From assembly GCA_015099395.1 (NCBI GenBank), contig AP024096.1:1984001-2048000 (forward strand): DNA of 64,000 bases. The letters run 5' to 3'. The notes under the pieces are model-generated. The model ran no database searches. It was not told the DNA's origin and was given only the letters and a program-made list of their open reading frames with translations. This DNA is from Ktedonobacteria bacterium brp13. Lineage in GTDB: Bacteria > Chloroflexota > Ktedonobacteria > Ktedonobacterales > Ktedonobacteraceae. The position numbers were made by a program, and so were the translations under genes. Positions 54,870 to 63,565 of this stretch are shown one piece after another; positions within the stretch are counted from its first letter, which is position 1; each line of letters opens with the position of its first letter.

Positions 54870-55430
54870 ATGACCACACTGTCAAAACGAGATCGCCTTA
54901 TAGAGGCCGCAAAGGTGATGTTCTATCAACAAGGTGTGACAAGCTCAACACTGGCTGACATTGCTCAGCAGGCGCAGGTTCCGTTGGGGAATGTCTACTA
55001 CCACTTCCGGACCAAAGATTCGTTAGTGGAGGCAGTGTTGAACACACACGTGCAGGAGCTCCAGGCGGTGTTCGCTTCATGGAATTGCTCTCCTGATCCG
55101 CGTCAGCGTTTGTTGTCACTCCTGGCAAGTAGTCGTGATCAAGAGAACATACTGGCTCGCTATGGTTGTCCCCATGGAAGCCTGTGTCAGGAACTTGACA
55201 AAGAGAACAGCCCTCTTGTTGCTATTGCATCCCACATATTCCAAGTCTACCTCGACTGGGCAGAGACCCAATTTCACCAATTGGGTCTGGATGAGCAAGA
55301 AGCAAAAGATTGCGCATTCGACTTGATTTCGTCATTACAGGGCGCATTTCTGTTAACCAACAGTTTTCGTTCGCCCACCATGCTGGAACGCAAACTCCAA
55401 CGATTGGAAGCATGGATACACGCATTGTAA
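54870..55430 (+). CDS. TetR-family regulator
   Basis: 186 residues. HTH in DRLIEAAKVMFYQQGVTSST then LADIAQQAQVPLGNVYYHF; C-terminal domain of the YcdC/AcrR-like type (LERKLQRLEAWI). It is followed by a peroxiredoxin gene and an SDR gene on the same strand, which are probably under its control. Confidence 0.9.
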   Translation: MTTLSKRDRLIEAAKVMFYQQGVTSSTLADIAQQAQVPLGNVYYHFRTKDSLVEAVLNTHVQELQAVFASWNCSPDPRQRLLSLLASSRDQENILARYGCPHGSLCQELDKENSPLVAIASHIFQVYLDWAETQFHQLGLDEQEAKDCAFDLISSLQGAFLLTNSFRSPTMLERKLQRLEAWIHAL

Positions 55431-55509
55431 CGTATCCTGAATACTTCGTGTTCTTTTTTTTCTGCCCTGTAGTTATTTGACTAACTTACAGGGCAAGCAA
55501 AGGAGTAAT

Positions 55510-55998
55510 ATGACCTTAGCCAACGGAGAACTCTTTCCGACGATAACTGCCTCACGTGTCGGAGGTGGTGAGATGACTGTTCCCCTGGATCTGTGGAGTC
55601 ACTGGTCTGTCCTTCTTTTCTATCGCGGGCACTGGTGTCCCTTTTGTCGACAACAACTGTTAGATTTCCAGCAGGCACAGGAGCAGTTTCAATCTCTCAA
55701 TGTTCAGGTGGTTGCCCTTTCGGTCGATCCATTGGAACAGGCACAGCAGACCGTTGAACGTCACAGACTCACGTTTCCCGTGCTGTATGGCCTCGACGCT
55801 CATCACGTGGCAAGACAGATTGGTGCGTTTATCAACGAACAGCCTCTGTCCCTTCAAGCAACTGGCTTTGTATTACAACCCGATGGAACCATTGCAGTTG
55901 CAGTCTATTCCTCTGGCGCCATTGGCCGTCTCAATGCTGCCGATACTGTGAAATTTATAAAGTACATGCAGCAAAAGATCCATGAGAGGGTAAAGTAA
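55510..55998 (+). CDS. Peroxiredoxin, AhpC/TSA type
   Basis: 162 residues from ATG 55510 after AAAGGAG (the upstream ATG at 55477 lacks a site). The thioredoxin fold has RGHWCPFCRQQL, with Cys43 and Cys46 forming a CxxC, and VVALSVDPLEQA. It resembles bacterial peroxiredoxin-like FAMs that reduce hydroperoxides with thioredoxin-type partners. Lies between TetR and SDR genes. Confidence 0.85.
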   Translation: MTLANGELFPTITASRVGGGEMTVPLDLWSHWSVLLFYRGHWCPFCRQQLLDFQQAQEQFQSLNVQVVALSVDPLEQAQQTVERHRLTFPVLYGLDAHHVARQIGAFINEQPLSLQATGFVLQPDGTIAVAVYSSGAIGRLNAADTVKFIKYMQQKIHERVK

Positions 55999-56053
55999 AT
56001 ACCTTCATTCATACAAACAATAGTGAGTAGAAAAGAAAGAAGGATTCATAGCA

Positions 56054-56839
56054 ATGAGCAAACTCAACGGGAAGGTTGCATTGGTGACCGGTGGAGGTCG
56101 CGGAATAGGAAGAGCTACCGCTCTTTTACTGGCGCAAGAAGGGTGTGATGTAGCCATCCTGGCTCGGACTCCCCGAGAAATCGAGCAGGTTGCAAGCGAA
56201 ATACGTGCAATGGGGCAACGCAGCATTGCACTGACAAGCGATTTGAGCGACAACGAATCAATTGCTCGGGCATGCACCGCTCTTGCGCAGCAGTTTGGTC
56301 CTGTCGATATCCTGATGAATAATGCAGGTGTCGTGGAGCCATTGGGACGTACAGAGACAGTTGATCTTGATCAATGGTCTCGCGCCATCCACATCAACCT
56401 GGTTGGCCCGTTTCAGCTGATTCAAGCCTGTTTACCGACGATGCTCGAACGAGGATGGGGGCGTATTGTCAATGTATCGACGGGTGCGGCTGCAGGCACA
56501 GGCATGAAAAATGCCAATGCCTATGCGGTCAGTAAATCCGGACTCGAAATGCTCACCGTCAACCTGGCCGCCGAATTGGCAGGGACAGGGGTCATGGTGA
56601 ATGCCATCCATCCCGGTGCAGTTAACACCGCAATGCTGACACATGTTCGCAGTCAACCAGCAGAACGCGTTGGACAGGAAACATATGAGCGTTTCAAAAA
56701 ATTCCAGGAGCCGAGCGCAACGCTTGACCCCATACAACCTGCACGCCTTCTCGTCAATCTGGTGAAAGGTGACAGTACAGGCGAAATTGTCTCTCTCTCT
56801 GAGAAACGAGGTCAGGAACTTTTAGCTGCGCAATTGTAG
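56054..56839 (+). CDS. Short-chain dehydrogenase/reductase
   Basis: 261 residues. Cofactor motif TGGGRGIGRA, NNAG at about 91, catalytic Ser in IVNVSTGAAA, and Tyr/Lys in NAYAVSKSGLEML. It is classical SDR, intact, with an AAGAAGGA site. The substrate is not clear. It shares the downstream direction of TetR and peroxiredoxin genes, 55 bases after the latter. Confidence 0.92.
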   Translation: MSKLNGKVALVTGGGRGIGRATALLLAQEGCDVAILARTPREIEQVASEIRAMGQRSIALTSDLSDNESIARACTALAQQFGPVDILMNNAGVVEPLGRTETVDLDQWSRAIHINLVGPFQLIQACLPTMLERGWGRIVNVSTGAAAGTGMKNANAYAVSKSGLEMLTVNLAAELAGTGVMVNAIHPGAVNTAMLTHVRSQPAERVGQETYERFKKFQEPSATLDPIQPARLLVNLVKGDSTGEIVSLSEKRGQELLAAQL

Positions 56840-57600
56840 TTGGATGATCGATGTCACAAGAAATGTCTATGTTTCTTGTACTCATACCCCTTTGCATTCA
56901 GAGATGTGACGCTCTTTGCCACCTATGGACAAAAAGGGCACAACTGCTCACGGTGCATCTGAATGCATTGAAAAAATAGGTTCTCTTTTCTACCTGAGCT
57001 ACGAGCAGGGGCACAAACATGGAGTTGCGACGCCGCTCAACTCGAGACCTTACTCGCTTCCTTGGCCCAAGCCATCGAACGCTACGGAGCCTGTTTGGGC
57101 GTCGAGATGCATGTGTGCCCGCCTCGTCATCCACAAGACAAAGGATAGTTGGGTATTCTGGAACTGGCACTCGAAAATCGTCTACTTGCGCATGAAATGA
57201 TCGGCTATGTTCTATTATGCATGATGACAGACAAGAGAAAGACGTACCTATTTTCATCCTCTTGGAGGTCGGCAGGACATCGCGCTTGTGTTGCAAAGAA
57301 TGATTGACAGAGCAGTATCAGATCAGCTTCCTTTTTTGCAACACAACCTGCAGTTTCTGATTTTTAGATAGATAATAACCTCTTTTGCTTGTACCATTAT
57401 AACAGGTAGCCGCCATGTGGAACCAGAGCAATCTCACATGTGTGCGGGCGTTACTGTAGAGACCCATTTCCTCCACACCGGGCGTGTAATTCCTGGTAAG
57501 CATTTGGTCTTCAGCTTGTTTATTCGCCCTGGAGGAGGGGAGATTAGCCTATGACGCATAGGAGACGAGTTCAAATTCATATGCAAGCAGGAGTACTGAC
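56840..57600. other. Spacer with an IS481-like transposase scrap
   Basis: At about 57040-57145 the plus strand reads LAQAIERYGACLGVEMHVCP then PRHPQDK, matching the core before the catalytic Glu of IS481-type transposases (compare LGIQMQVCDPHHPQQ in the element at 438-1948). The rest is not recognisable. Hairpins or promoters are not obvious. Confidence 0.45.
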
Positions 57601-57647
57601 ATGAAACGCAGCTTCTTTACCGTCTTGTTAATTACTGCCGTCTTAAC

Positions 57648-59220
57648 ATGGGAGCGAGAAGTCCCATCCCGTTTGAGGGGATGGGATGAAAGCGACCCGC
57701 GCTCGCTTTGCTCTTTCCCTTGGCATTCTGTCAGGTAGCGCGCCATAGTCTCTGCTGAAACACTTCCAGCCGTGCCGACAGACGAGGAACGTGCCCAGAC
57801 GTGATCCTCTCCACACCCTTTTTGTGATGAGGAAACTTCTCGCGGAAAAACCGAGAGGCACGCGCATCTAGAGTTGGTATACCTCGTTTTACTACCTTTA
57901 CATACATGGTATACTCTATCACATGAACACCGTGAAAATCTACCAACTGAATAGCTTGTCTCACACCCACTACCAGCGTTTGCGCGCGGCGCAACAAGAA
58001 GCGGCTCTGGTCTGGAATAGGTGCATGGAACTCCATAAAGACGCCCGTCTGCAGCACGAGCCATGGCCGGGACGCGATGCGTTGCAAAAGGCGACCAAAG
58101 GGCGCTTTGCTCTGCATAGTCAATCTATTCAGATGGTGACGCATGCCTTCCTTGCCAACATTGACACCACCCGGCAACTGCGAAAAACGCACCCGCAGAT
58201 GAGGATGCGCTACCCCTACAAAGAAAAGGCGTTTTACCCGGTGTCGTGGCCGGCACAAGCCGTGTGCAAAGAGCCAGGTCGTGTGCTCCTTCCCATGGGG
58301 CGCGGTCGTCCCTCGCTTGTGCTTCCGATTGCGTTACCAGACACCAGCCGATCGGTCACGCTGGTCTGGAACGACGGCTATGAGTTGCACGTGTGTGTCG
58401 AGATTCCACAAGCGGAACAAGCCCCTGGGGAGGTACACGCCACGGTGGATCTGGGTGAAATCCACCTTGCCAGTGTCACAACCGATACCAGCAAGGCGCT
58501 GATTGTGACCGGGCGTGGCATTCGTTCGCTCAAGCGACAACGCACCAAAGCGCTGGGTCGCATGGCGAAAAAGCAGTCCCGCTGTACTAAACATTCCCGC
58601 CGCTGGAAGAAACTGCAAGACGCGAAAACGAAACAGTCCCGACGAGCAGAGCGCCGTATCCGTGATCAACGACACCAGGCGACCCGCAAGGTGATCACAT
58701 TCTGTATTGAGCAGGAGGTTGGGACCCTCTTCATCGGGAATCCGCATGGCGTGAGAAAGGGTAACCACGGACGCCACCACAACCAGCGTATGAGTTTGTG
58801 GGAATACAGCAAAGATATCGACTATCTTACGCACAAAAGCGAACAGGCCCACATTGCGTGCTTCACTGGCTCGGAACGAGGAACAAGTAGCCAGTGTCCG
58901 TCGTGTGGACATAAACATAAGCCGAGAAACCGGCAATGGATCTGCAAAGCCTGTGGCTTCACGGGACACCGCGATCTGGTTGGGTCAATCAACATGCATA
59001 CGCTCTTCTTTGGTGAGCAAGTAAACTTTCCTCGTTCGTTTACGTATCTACGTCCTGGCCATGTCAGGAAAAGTAGTAGGAGGGCAGACACGCCCCAATG
59101 TCGTCTCAGTGAGTCAGGATTTCAACCACACGTTGCAGACGTGGTCTCTTCGGAGACAGGCTATCGTTCTGATGATGCTGAGAAGCCTGTCTCCCTTTAG
59201 GGGACAGGAGTGTCACTCAC
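57648..59220 (+). mobile_element. IS200/IS605-type element with tnpB only
   Basis: Excision of 57648-59220 joins GCCGTCTTAAC to CGTCTTGTTAACC and restores the signal peptide frame of the host gene. No target duplication, as expected. The base 5' of the left end is ...TTAAC, a plausible TAM. The left end has a hairpin (TCCCATCCC/GGGGATGGGA, about 57662-57686) and the right end another (CCTGTCTCC/GGGGACAGG, about 59185-59210), ending in TCACTCAC. Confidence 0.85.
57923..59200 (+). CDS. tnpB: TnpB-family nuclease with altered RuvC-II site
   Basis: 425 residues. RuvC-I Asp176 in ATVDLGEIHLASV; zinc ribbon Cys325/Cys328 and Cys341/Cys344; last RuvC Asp351 in GHRDLVGSINM. Where typical TnpB has VVVEDL with the second acidic residue, this protein has TLFIGNPHGV (Asn273), followed by RHHNQRMSLWEYSKD, where Glu294 might take over. 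TnpB clades with displaced catalytic residues are known, so it may be active. It is N-terminally basic and has a C-terminal extension of about 60 residues. It is the only gene of its element. Confidence 0.85.
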   Translation: MNTVKIYQLNSLSHTHYQRLRAAQQEAALVWNRCMELHKDARLQHEPWPGRDALQKATKGRFALHSQSIQMVTHAFLANIDTTRQLRKTHPQMRMRYPYKEKAFYPVSWPAQAVCKEPGRVLLPMGRGRPSLVLPIALPDTSRSVTLVWNDGYELHVCVEIPQAEQAPGEVHATVDLGEIHLASVTTDTSKALIVTGRGIRSLKRQRTKALGRMAKKQSRCTKHSRRWKKLQDAKTKQSRRAERRIRDQRHQATRKVITFCIEQEVGTLFIGNPHGVRKGNHGRHHNQRMSLWEYSKDIDYLTHKSEQAHIACFTGSERGTSSQCPSCGHKHKPRNRQWICKACGFTGHRDLVGSINMHTLFFGEQVNFPRSFTYLRPGHVRKSSRRADTPQCRLSESGFQPHVADVVSSETGYRSDDAEKPVSL

Positions 59221-60340
59221 CGTCTTGTTAACCACCTCAGCCTTTGTTGCCGCCCCTTCCTCTCCTGCAGGACAGGCTCCAGGGTCAAGTACCGCTCCAG
59301 ATATACCTGTGAGCCATACGGATCGCGTCTATACAGCGGATCAATTCTCGAATGTCGTCACCGTCACCGATCCGGTAGACAACAAGCTTCTTGGCGTCAT
59401 CAACCTTGGAGAGCCTGTCCCGGCCAATATGAGTCCACTGTATCGTGGGTAGGTGCTGGTGCACGGCATGGGCTTCTCACCCGATCATCGTACCATCGAC
59501 GTCGTCTCGATCGGCTCGAATTCTGTCGCGTTTATTGATACAGCAACCAATGCGGTGAAGCACGTTACCTATGTTGGACGCTCGCCGCATGAGGCATTCT
59601 TCACGCAAGACGGCAAGGAGGTCTGGGTAGCCGTTCGCGGCGAGAACTACATCTCTGTCCTTGATGGTAGCACCTATCAGGAGAAATCCCGCATCACTGT
59701 GCCGAATGGTCCAGGTATGCAGATTTTTTCGCCTGACGGGAAATATGCGTACATCTGCTCTTCCTTCACACCCCAGACCGTCATAGTCACCGTCGCTGAT
59801 CACAAGATCGTGGGACAGGTTCCCCAGGTGAGCCCGTTCTGCCCGAATATTGCAGCGACGCCGGACGGAAACCAGGTCTGGTTCACATTGTGGGACACGG
59901 GTCTATGTTGGGCTCGAAAATGATGATCAACTTGTCGGGATCGATACACTGACCAACAAGGTCATTGGGCGTAGTCCGATTGGTCAGGCGGCGCAGGCTA
60001 TCACGTATGTGCCCAATGCCGTGCCGACCGGGGCTTAAGCCTAATCAACCCTACGTGCTTGCGCTCTCCCCTGATCCGAAAGGCGGCGGCACGCTGGAGC
60101 AGTTGGAGGCATTTACGACGAACTCGGCTGGTGCCGCTATTGTTAACACGGACGGTCCAATCCGACAGATAGTGCAGAATCAGGATAATGTGCCACGCCG
60201 CTACCTTGTGATCGTTCCTGGGACGATCGCACAACCCGGCGCACCCGTTCAGATCCAGCAGCAGTAGCAATGTACTGAGATGGAGGTTGAGAGAGACTCT
60301 ACAGTCACACCTGCATTGTTAGCAACTGGCGTTTCACTAC

Positions 60341-60371
60341 AAAAAATTGTCGGCTTTTCAAAAACCGACAA
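60341..60371 (-). terminator. Terminator downstream of the ABC-2 exporter operon
   Basis: On the minus strand TTGTCGG pairs with CCGACAA and is followed by TTTTTTG. It lies some 200 bases after the stop of the ATPase gene at 60569. Confidence 0.65.
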
Positions 60372-60568
60372 CAGCCTTTAGAGCCACTTCATATCAAACC
60401 CAGCCTCAGTTATATGGCACGTCGTACTTTCTCGTCAAAGTCGCACCGATAGGCCAGTACGACTGGCTTAGCGTATGTTTTACCCGCCGTAATCTAGTGA
60501 TCCCTACGTGGTAGGAACGCCTGCGACCTACGGGTACGCGATCCGTAACAGCCGGACGCTTACGACGA

Positions 60569-61480
60569 TTAGAAGCTTCTGGCAGGCAAGGGCGTTGTTC
60601 TATTGCTCACCAATAGTTTTCGAAGCCAGACATAGCCATCTTCCAACGTTGGCGATAAAGACTGGACTTCTTGCACTGGCCCGCGTGGTTCTGGCCCGAC
60701 CACATGGTAAAGCGTTCCCGCTTTCTGCGGCAGGGCCGAGATGATGCTCAACTCTGCTGGCAGGACATAGTTGGGTGCCGCGAGAAATTGCCAGGTATGA
60801 CTGACCGCTGCGGCGATTAACTGACGTGTCAGACCATCAAACACCAATTGGCCTTGATCGAGGACTGCGATGCGCTCACACGTCTGACTAATATCCTCAA
60901 CCACGTGTGTGGAAAGGATGACTACGCGGTTCTCGGCCAGCCCGGTCAAGAGGGTACGTAGGCGGATGCGTTCCTCAGGATCGAGTCCAGCAGTCGGCTC
61001 GTCGACCACCAGGATCTGGGGATCGCCTAACAACGCCTGGGCAATTCCCAGGCGGCGTTTCATGCCCCCTGAATAGGTTTTGATTTTGCGATCGGCGCTC
61101 CCAGTCAGGTTCACCACTTCGAGCAAGGCCGCGATTTGTCGGCGGCGTGCGGTACGATCATACAGGCGTTTAAGCAGGCCCATATAGTCCAAAAGCTCGC
61201 GCCCGGTTAGGTCTGGGTAGAGGCCAAGCTCTTGGGGAAGATAACCCAGGTAAGCACGGACTGCCTTGCGGTGCGCGGCTTGACCGAGATCAAAGGAATC
61301 AATGACGACGCGTCCAGTGGTCGGACGCAGCAGGGTTGCCTGGATACGCAGCAGCGTCGTTTTCCCTGCTCCATTTGGACCAAGCAGACCGAACATCCCC
61401 TGCTCAATATGCAAATCGATGCCTCGTAAGGCTTCATGCGAACCATACCGCTTCGAGACGTGTTCAATCAGAATATCCAT
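60569..61480 (-). CDS. ABC-2 type exporter ATPase
   Basis: 303 residues from ATG 61480, with GGAAAGGA upstream (the frame is open to 61618). Walker A LLGPNGAGKTT, signature TYSGGMKRRLGIAQ, Walker B ILVVDEPTAGLDPEE, H-loop STHVVEDISQT, and a C-terminal domain of about 80 residues. The architecture is that of bacitracin- or drug-export ATPases. Its permease genes upstream (61513-62360) are damaged, so the complex is probably not functional unless another permease serves. Confidence 0.9.
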   Translation of the reverse strand: MDILIEHVSKRYGSHEALRGIDLHIEQGMFGLLGPNGAGKTTLLRIQATLLRPTTGRVVIDSFDLGQAAHRKAVRAYLGYLPQELGLYPDLTGRELLDYMGLLKRLYDRTARRRQIAALLEVVNLTGSADRKIKTYSGGMKRRLGIAQALLGDPQILVVDEPTAGLDPEERIRLRTLLTGLAENRVVILSTHVVEDISQTCERIAVLDQGQLVFDGLTRQLIAAAVSHTWQFLAAPNYVLPAELSIISALPQKAGTLYHVVGPEPRGPVQEVQSLSPTLEDGYVWLRKLLVSNRTTPLPARSF

Positions 61481-61512
61481 ACCAATCTTTCCTTTCCAAG
61501 AGAGCCGCCGGA

Positions 61513-62083
61513 CTACTGTAAACTGCCCAGCAAGCGTTCTTCGCGACGCAGCAACCACCAGTTCCATATGGCAAACACCAGAGCAACTCCCAATAATGCC
61601 AGACGGTTTGTCCACCAATCTGGAGCATCTTGTCCCCCCGAGTAGGTGTAGGAAAGGAAGAACGGGTGAGTTGCCTGGATCGAGAGCAGTTTCTCAGACA
61701 ACAAAAGCGAACCAGCCACAGGTCAACACTCTATACATTCCTGAGCGCGTTGCCATCATCACCTCCAGCAGAGGATCGCCCACGAGCAGCGAGCTGGTAA
61801 GTATGCCCGCGAGCAGCCCCACGCCTGGCTCCATGACAAATCGGCTCAGTTCGGAGGCGCGACTCAACCCCTGAGACCCGCCCGTGTGCAATTGCAGCCA
61901 GACCAGGCCACCGGCACCAAGAAAGCCGAGCAACATGAGCAGAAACAGCCACCAGTTGAGCAAACGCAGGTGATAGAAGATCCACAAAGTACTCTCGCGC
62001 CAGGGCATATGTCGCTGCGCCGGAATGGGTTCGTACGGCAATGGTGAGGTGCTTTGTGAAGCACTTTTCTCGCTGGTTTGCAT
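61513..62083 (-). pseudogene. ABC-2 permease, second gene, internal deletion
   Basis: From ATG 62083 (GAGGAGG) the frame reads STLWIFYHLRLLNWWLFLLM and LLAGILTSSLLVGDPLLEVM, then ends in GWFAFVV at 61694. The expected C-terminus (TNRLALLGVALVFAIWNWWL, LLRREERLLGSLQ) lies in another frame down to 61513. About half of a normal permease is missing between the two parts. Confidence 0.75.
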
Positions 62084-62084
62084 G

Positions 62085-62360
62085 CTAGACTTCCTCCTCA
62101 CGATGCCGCTGGAAAGCCAGGCTCCCGTAGGTTAGAAACAGCGCCACAATGGCAGTCAGAAGTAAGATTGCGATATTGAGCAATGCCAGTGGCATGGAAG
62201 TCTGAAAGTTCGGGTAGACGGTAGACATGGGCGTTGTCAGGGGAAAGAACACCGGGTAGACATAGAGGCCACCCGGATTGAAAATGCTAGCGCCGAATCC
62301 ATACCGACCTAGACCTGTATTGAAGTACAACCAGAGCAGGGAAAAACCGACAACGTAGGG
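62085..62360 (-). pseudogene. ABC-2 permease, first gene, C-terminal fragment
   Basis: LLWLYFNTGLGRYGFGASIF and LLNIAILLLTAIVALFLTYG then LAFQRHREEEV: the end of an ABC-2 permease, truncated upstream at about 62360. Its stop is one base from the start of the next permease, consistent with the original operon. Confidence 0.7.
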
Positions 62361-62429
62361 AGCATATCCTTTCGAGCGGCAAGTTGGGGGAGATGAGGAT
62401 CAAGAGAGGTTTTTCGCGTGCGCGGTTGT

Positions 62430-62745
62430 TATTCGGGAAATGTGCCACGCTCCAACCAGCGCGAGACCGTCGCATGGCCGATCCCAACTTGGTCAGCAAT
62501 GGCCGTTTGGCTCAAGCCAAGCTTGCGTAAGGCGACGACTTGCTGGTATTGGGCAAGCCGCTCTTCTCGCTTCGCCTGGCTCAGCTCGGCTTCCTTTGGA
62601 CTCAATTTCGGCGGCTGTCTGGGGGCGCAGTTCCCAGAGGCGTGGCTCTTGACTCCTCAGCTTGGCAGGTCCGATGCGCTGCCAGATGACGTGCCAGCAA
62701 CCCCTTCAGGGCCTCTCCAAGATTTTTCAACATGAACGTATCTGG
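62430..62745 (-). pseudogene. ISL3-family transposase, internal fragment
   Basis: On the minus strand LKNLGEALKGLLARHLAAHR and, in a second frame, QVVALRKLGLSQTAIADQVG then IGHATVSRWLERGTFPE match the middle of ISL3 transposases, which carry an HTH inside the DDE domain. Both ends are missing and the two parts are in different frames. Confidence 0.75.
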
Positions 62746-62944
62746 GGAAACCGCTCTCCATCTGACTTCTTTCATCGAAACGTTGTAAATTGGCATAGTG
62801 TATAAACATGGGTCACCCCGAATTTTACAAAGGAAGGCGAGAAAAAGAAGAAGTTCGACCTGTAGCTTCCAGCCTTCCAGTCGTGGTAGAATGCGTCGGA
62901 GTTACGGAAGACCCCAGGGCGGGGCCTGGTTGCGAGCTCAGTCC

Positions 62945-63430
62945 TCAGCTCACCGCTTTCTTCACGAGGGCGCCGATCCTTGCCTCGTCGGCGGCGGTCA
63001 ACTCCGTCAGAGCGAAGGCGGTCGGCCACATGGCGCCTTCGTCGAGGTTCGCCTTGTCGCTGAAGCCAAGCGTCGCGTACCTCGTCTTGAACTTCTGCGC
63101 GCTTTGGAAGAAGCAGACGACGTTGCCGTCCTTGGCGTACGCGGGCATCCCGTACCAGAGTCTCGGCGAGAGGGATGGCGCGCTGGCTTTGATGATCGCA
63201 TGGAGCCGCTTGGCCATGGCGCGCTCTGGTTCCGGCATCTCGGCGATCTTCGCGAGCACGTCGCTTTCCCCTTCCGCCTTGTTCTTGTTGGCGCGCGCTT
63301 CCGCCTTCTGCTCTTTGGCGCGCTCCTTCATCGCGGCTCGTTCCTCGTCTGTGAATCCCTTGGACTTCTTGTTGATCGCGGCGGTGCTCTTGGCGGACTC
63401 CTGCGTGCCATTCATTTCAGGTTGGCTCAT
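62945..63430 (-). CDS. DUF1801 domain protein
   Basis: 161 residues. The N-terminal 55 residues are charged and Lys/Glu/Ala-rich ([20 protein letters not shown]). The rest is DUF1801/YdhG-like ([38 protein letters not shown]). Such proteins are small, sometimes called iron chaperone-like, with no proven function. AGGAGGTTT precedes the start. GC is higher than in neighbours. Confidence 0.85.
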   Translation of the reverse strand: MSQPEMNGTQESAKSTAAINKKSKGFTDEERAAMKERAKEQKAEARANKNKAEGESDVLAKIAEMPEPERAMAKRLHAIIKASAPSLSPRLWYGMPAYAKDGNVVCFFQSAQKFKTRYATLGFSDKANLDEGAMWPTAFALTELTAADEARIGALVKKAVS

Positions 63431-63565
63431 AAAAACCTCCTCATATTGACTTGGGTTGGAAACCTCACCGCAGTTCGACTGCGGACTCGTGCTATCCTAG
63501 TCATGCATCGCCTAATGTGGCATTTAAGCCGCGGGCGGCATTTCTTCAAGTATCCCCGCTCAGAT

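Larger units (their letters stand above)
57601..60267 (+). pseudogene. YVTN/lactonase-type beta-propeller gene, interrupted and frameshifted
   Basis: The gene starts MKRSFFTVLLITAVLT (57601) and resumes after the TnpB element as VLLTTSAFVAAP at 59221, restoring a signal peptide when the element is removed. YVTN-type blades follow (VYTADQFSNVVTVTDPVDNK, FSPDHRTIDVVSIGSNSVAF, VWVAVRGENYISVLDGSTY, VYVGLENDDQLVGIDTLTNK). Apart from the insertion there is an in-frame TAG at 59451, and frameshifts near 59900 and 60035. The last frame ends at 60267. Extracytoplasmic; no remaining function expected. Confidence 0.85.
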
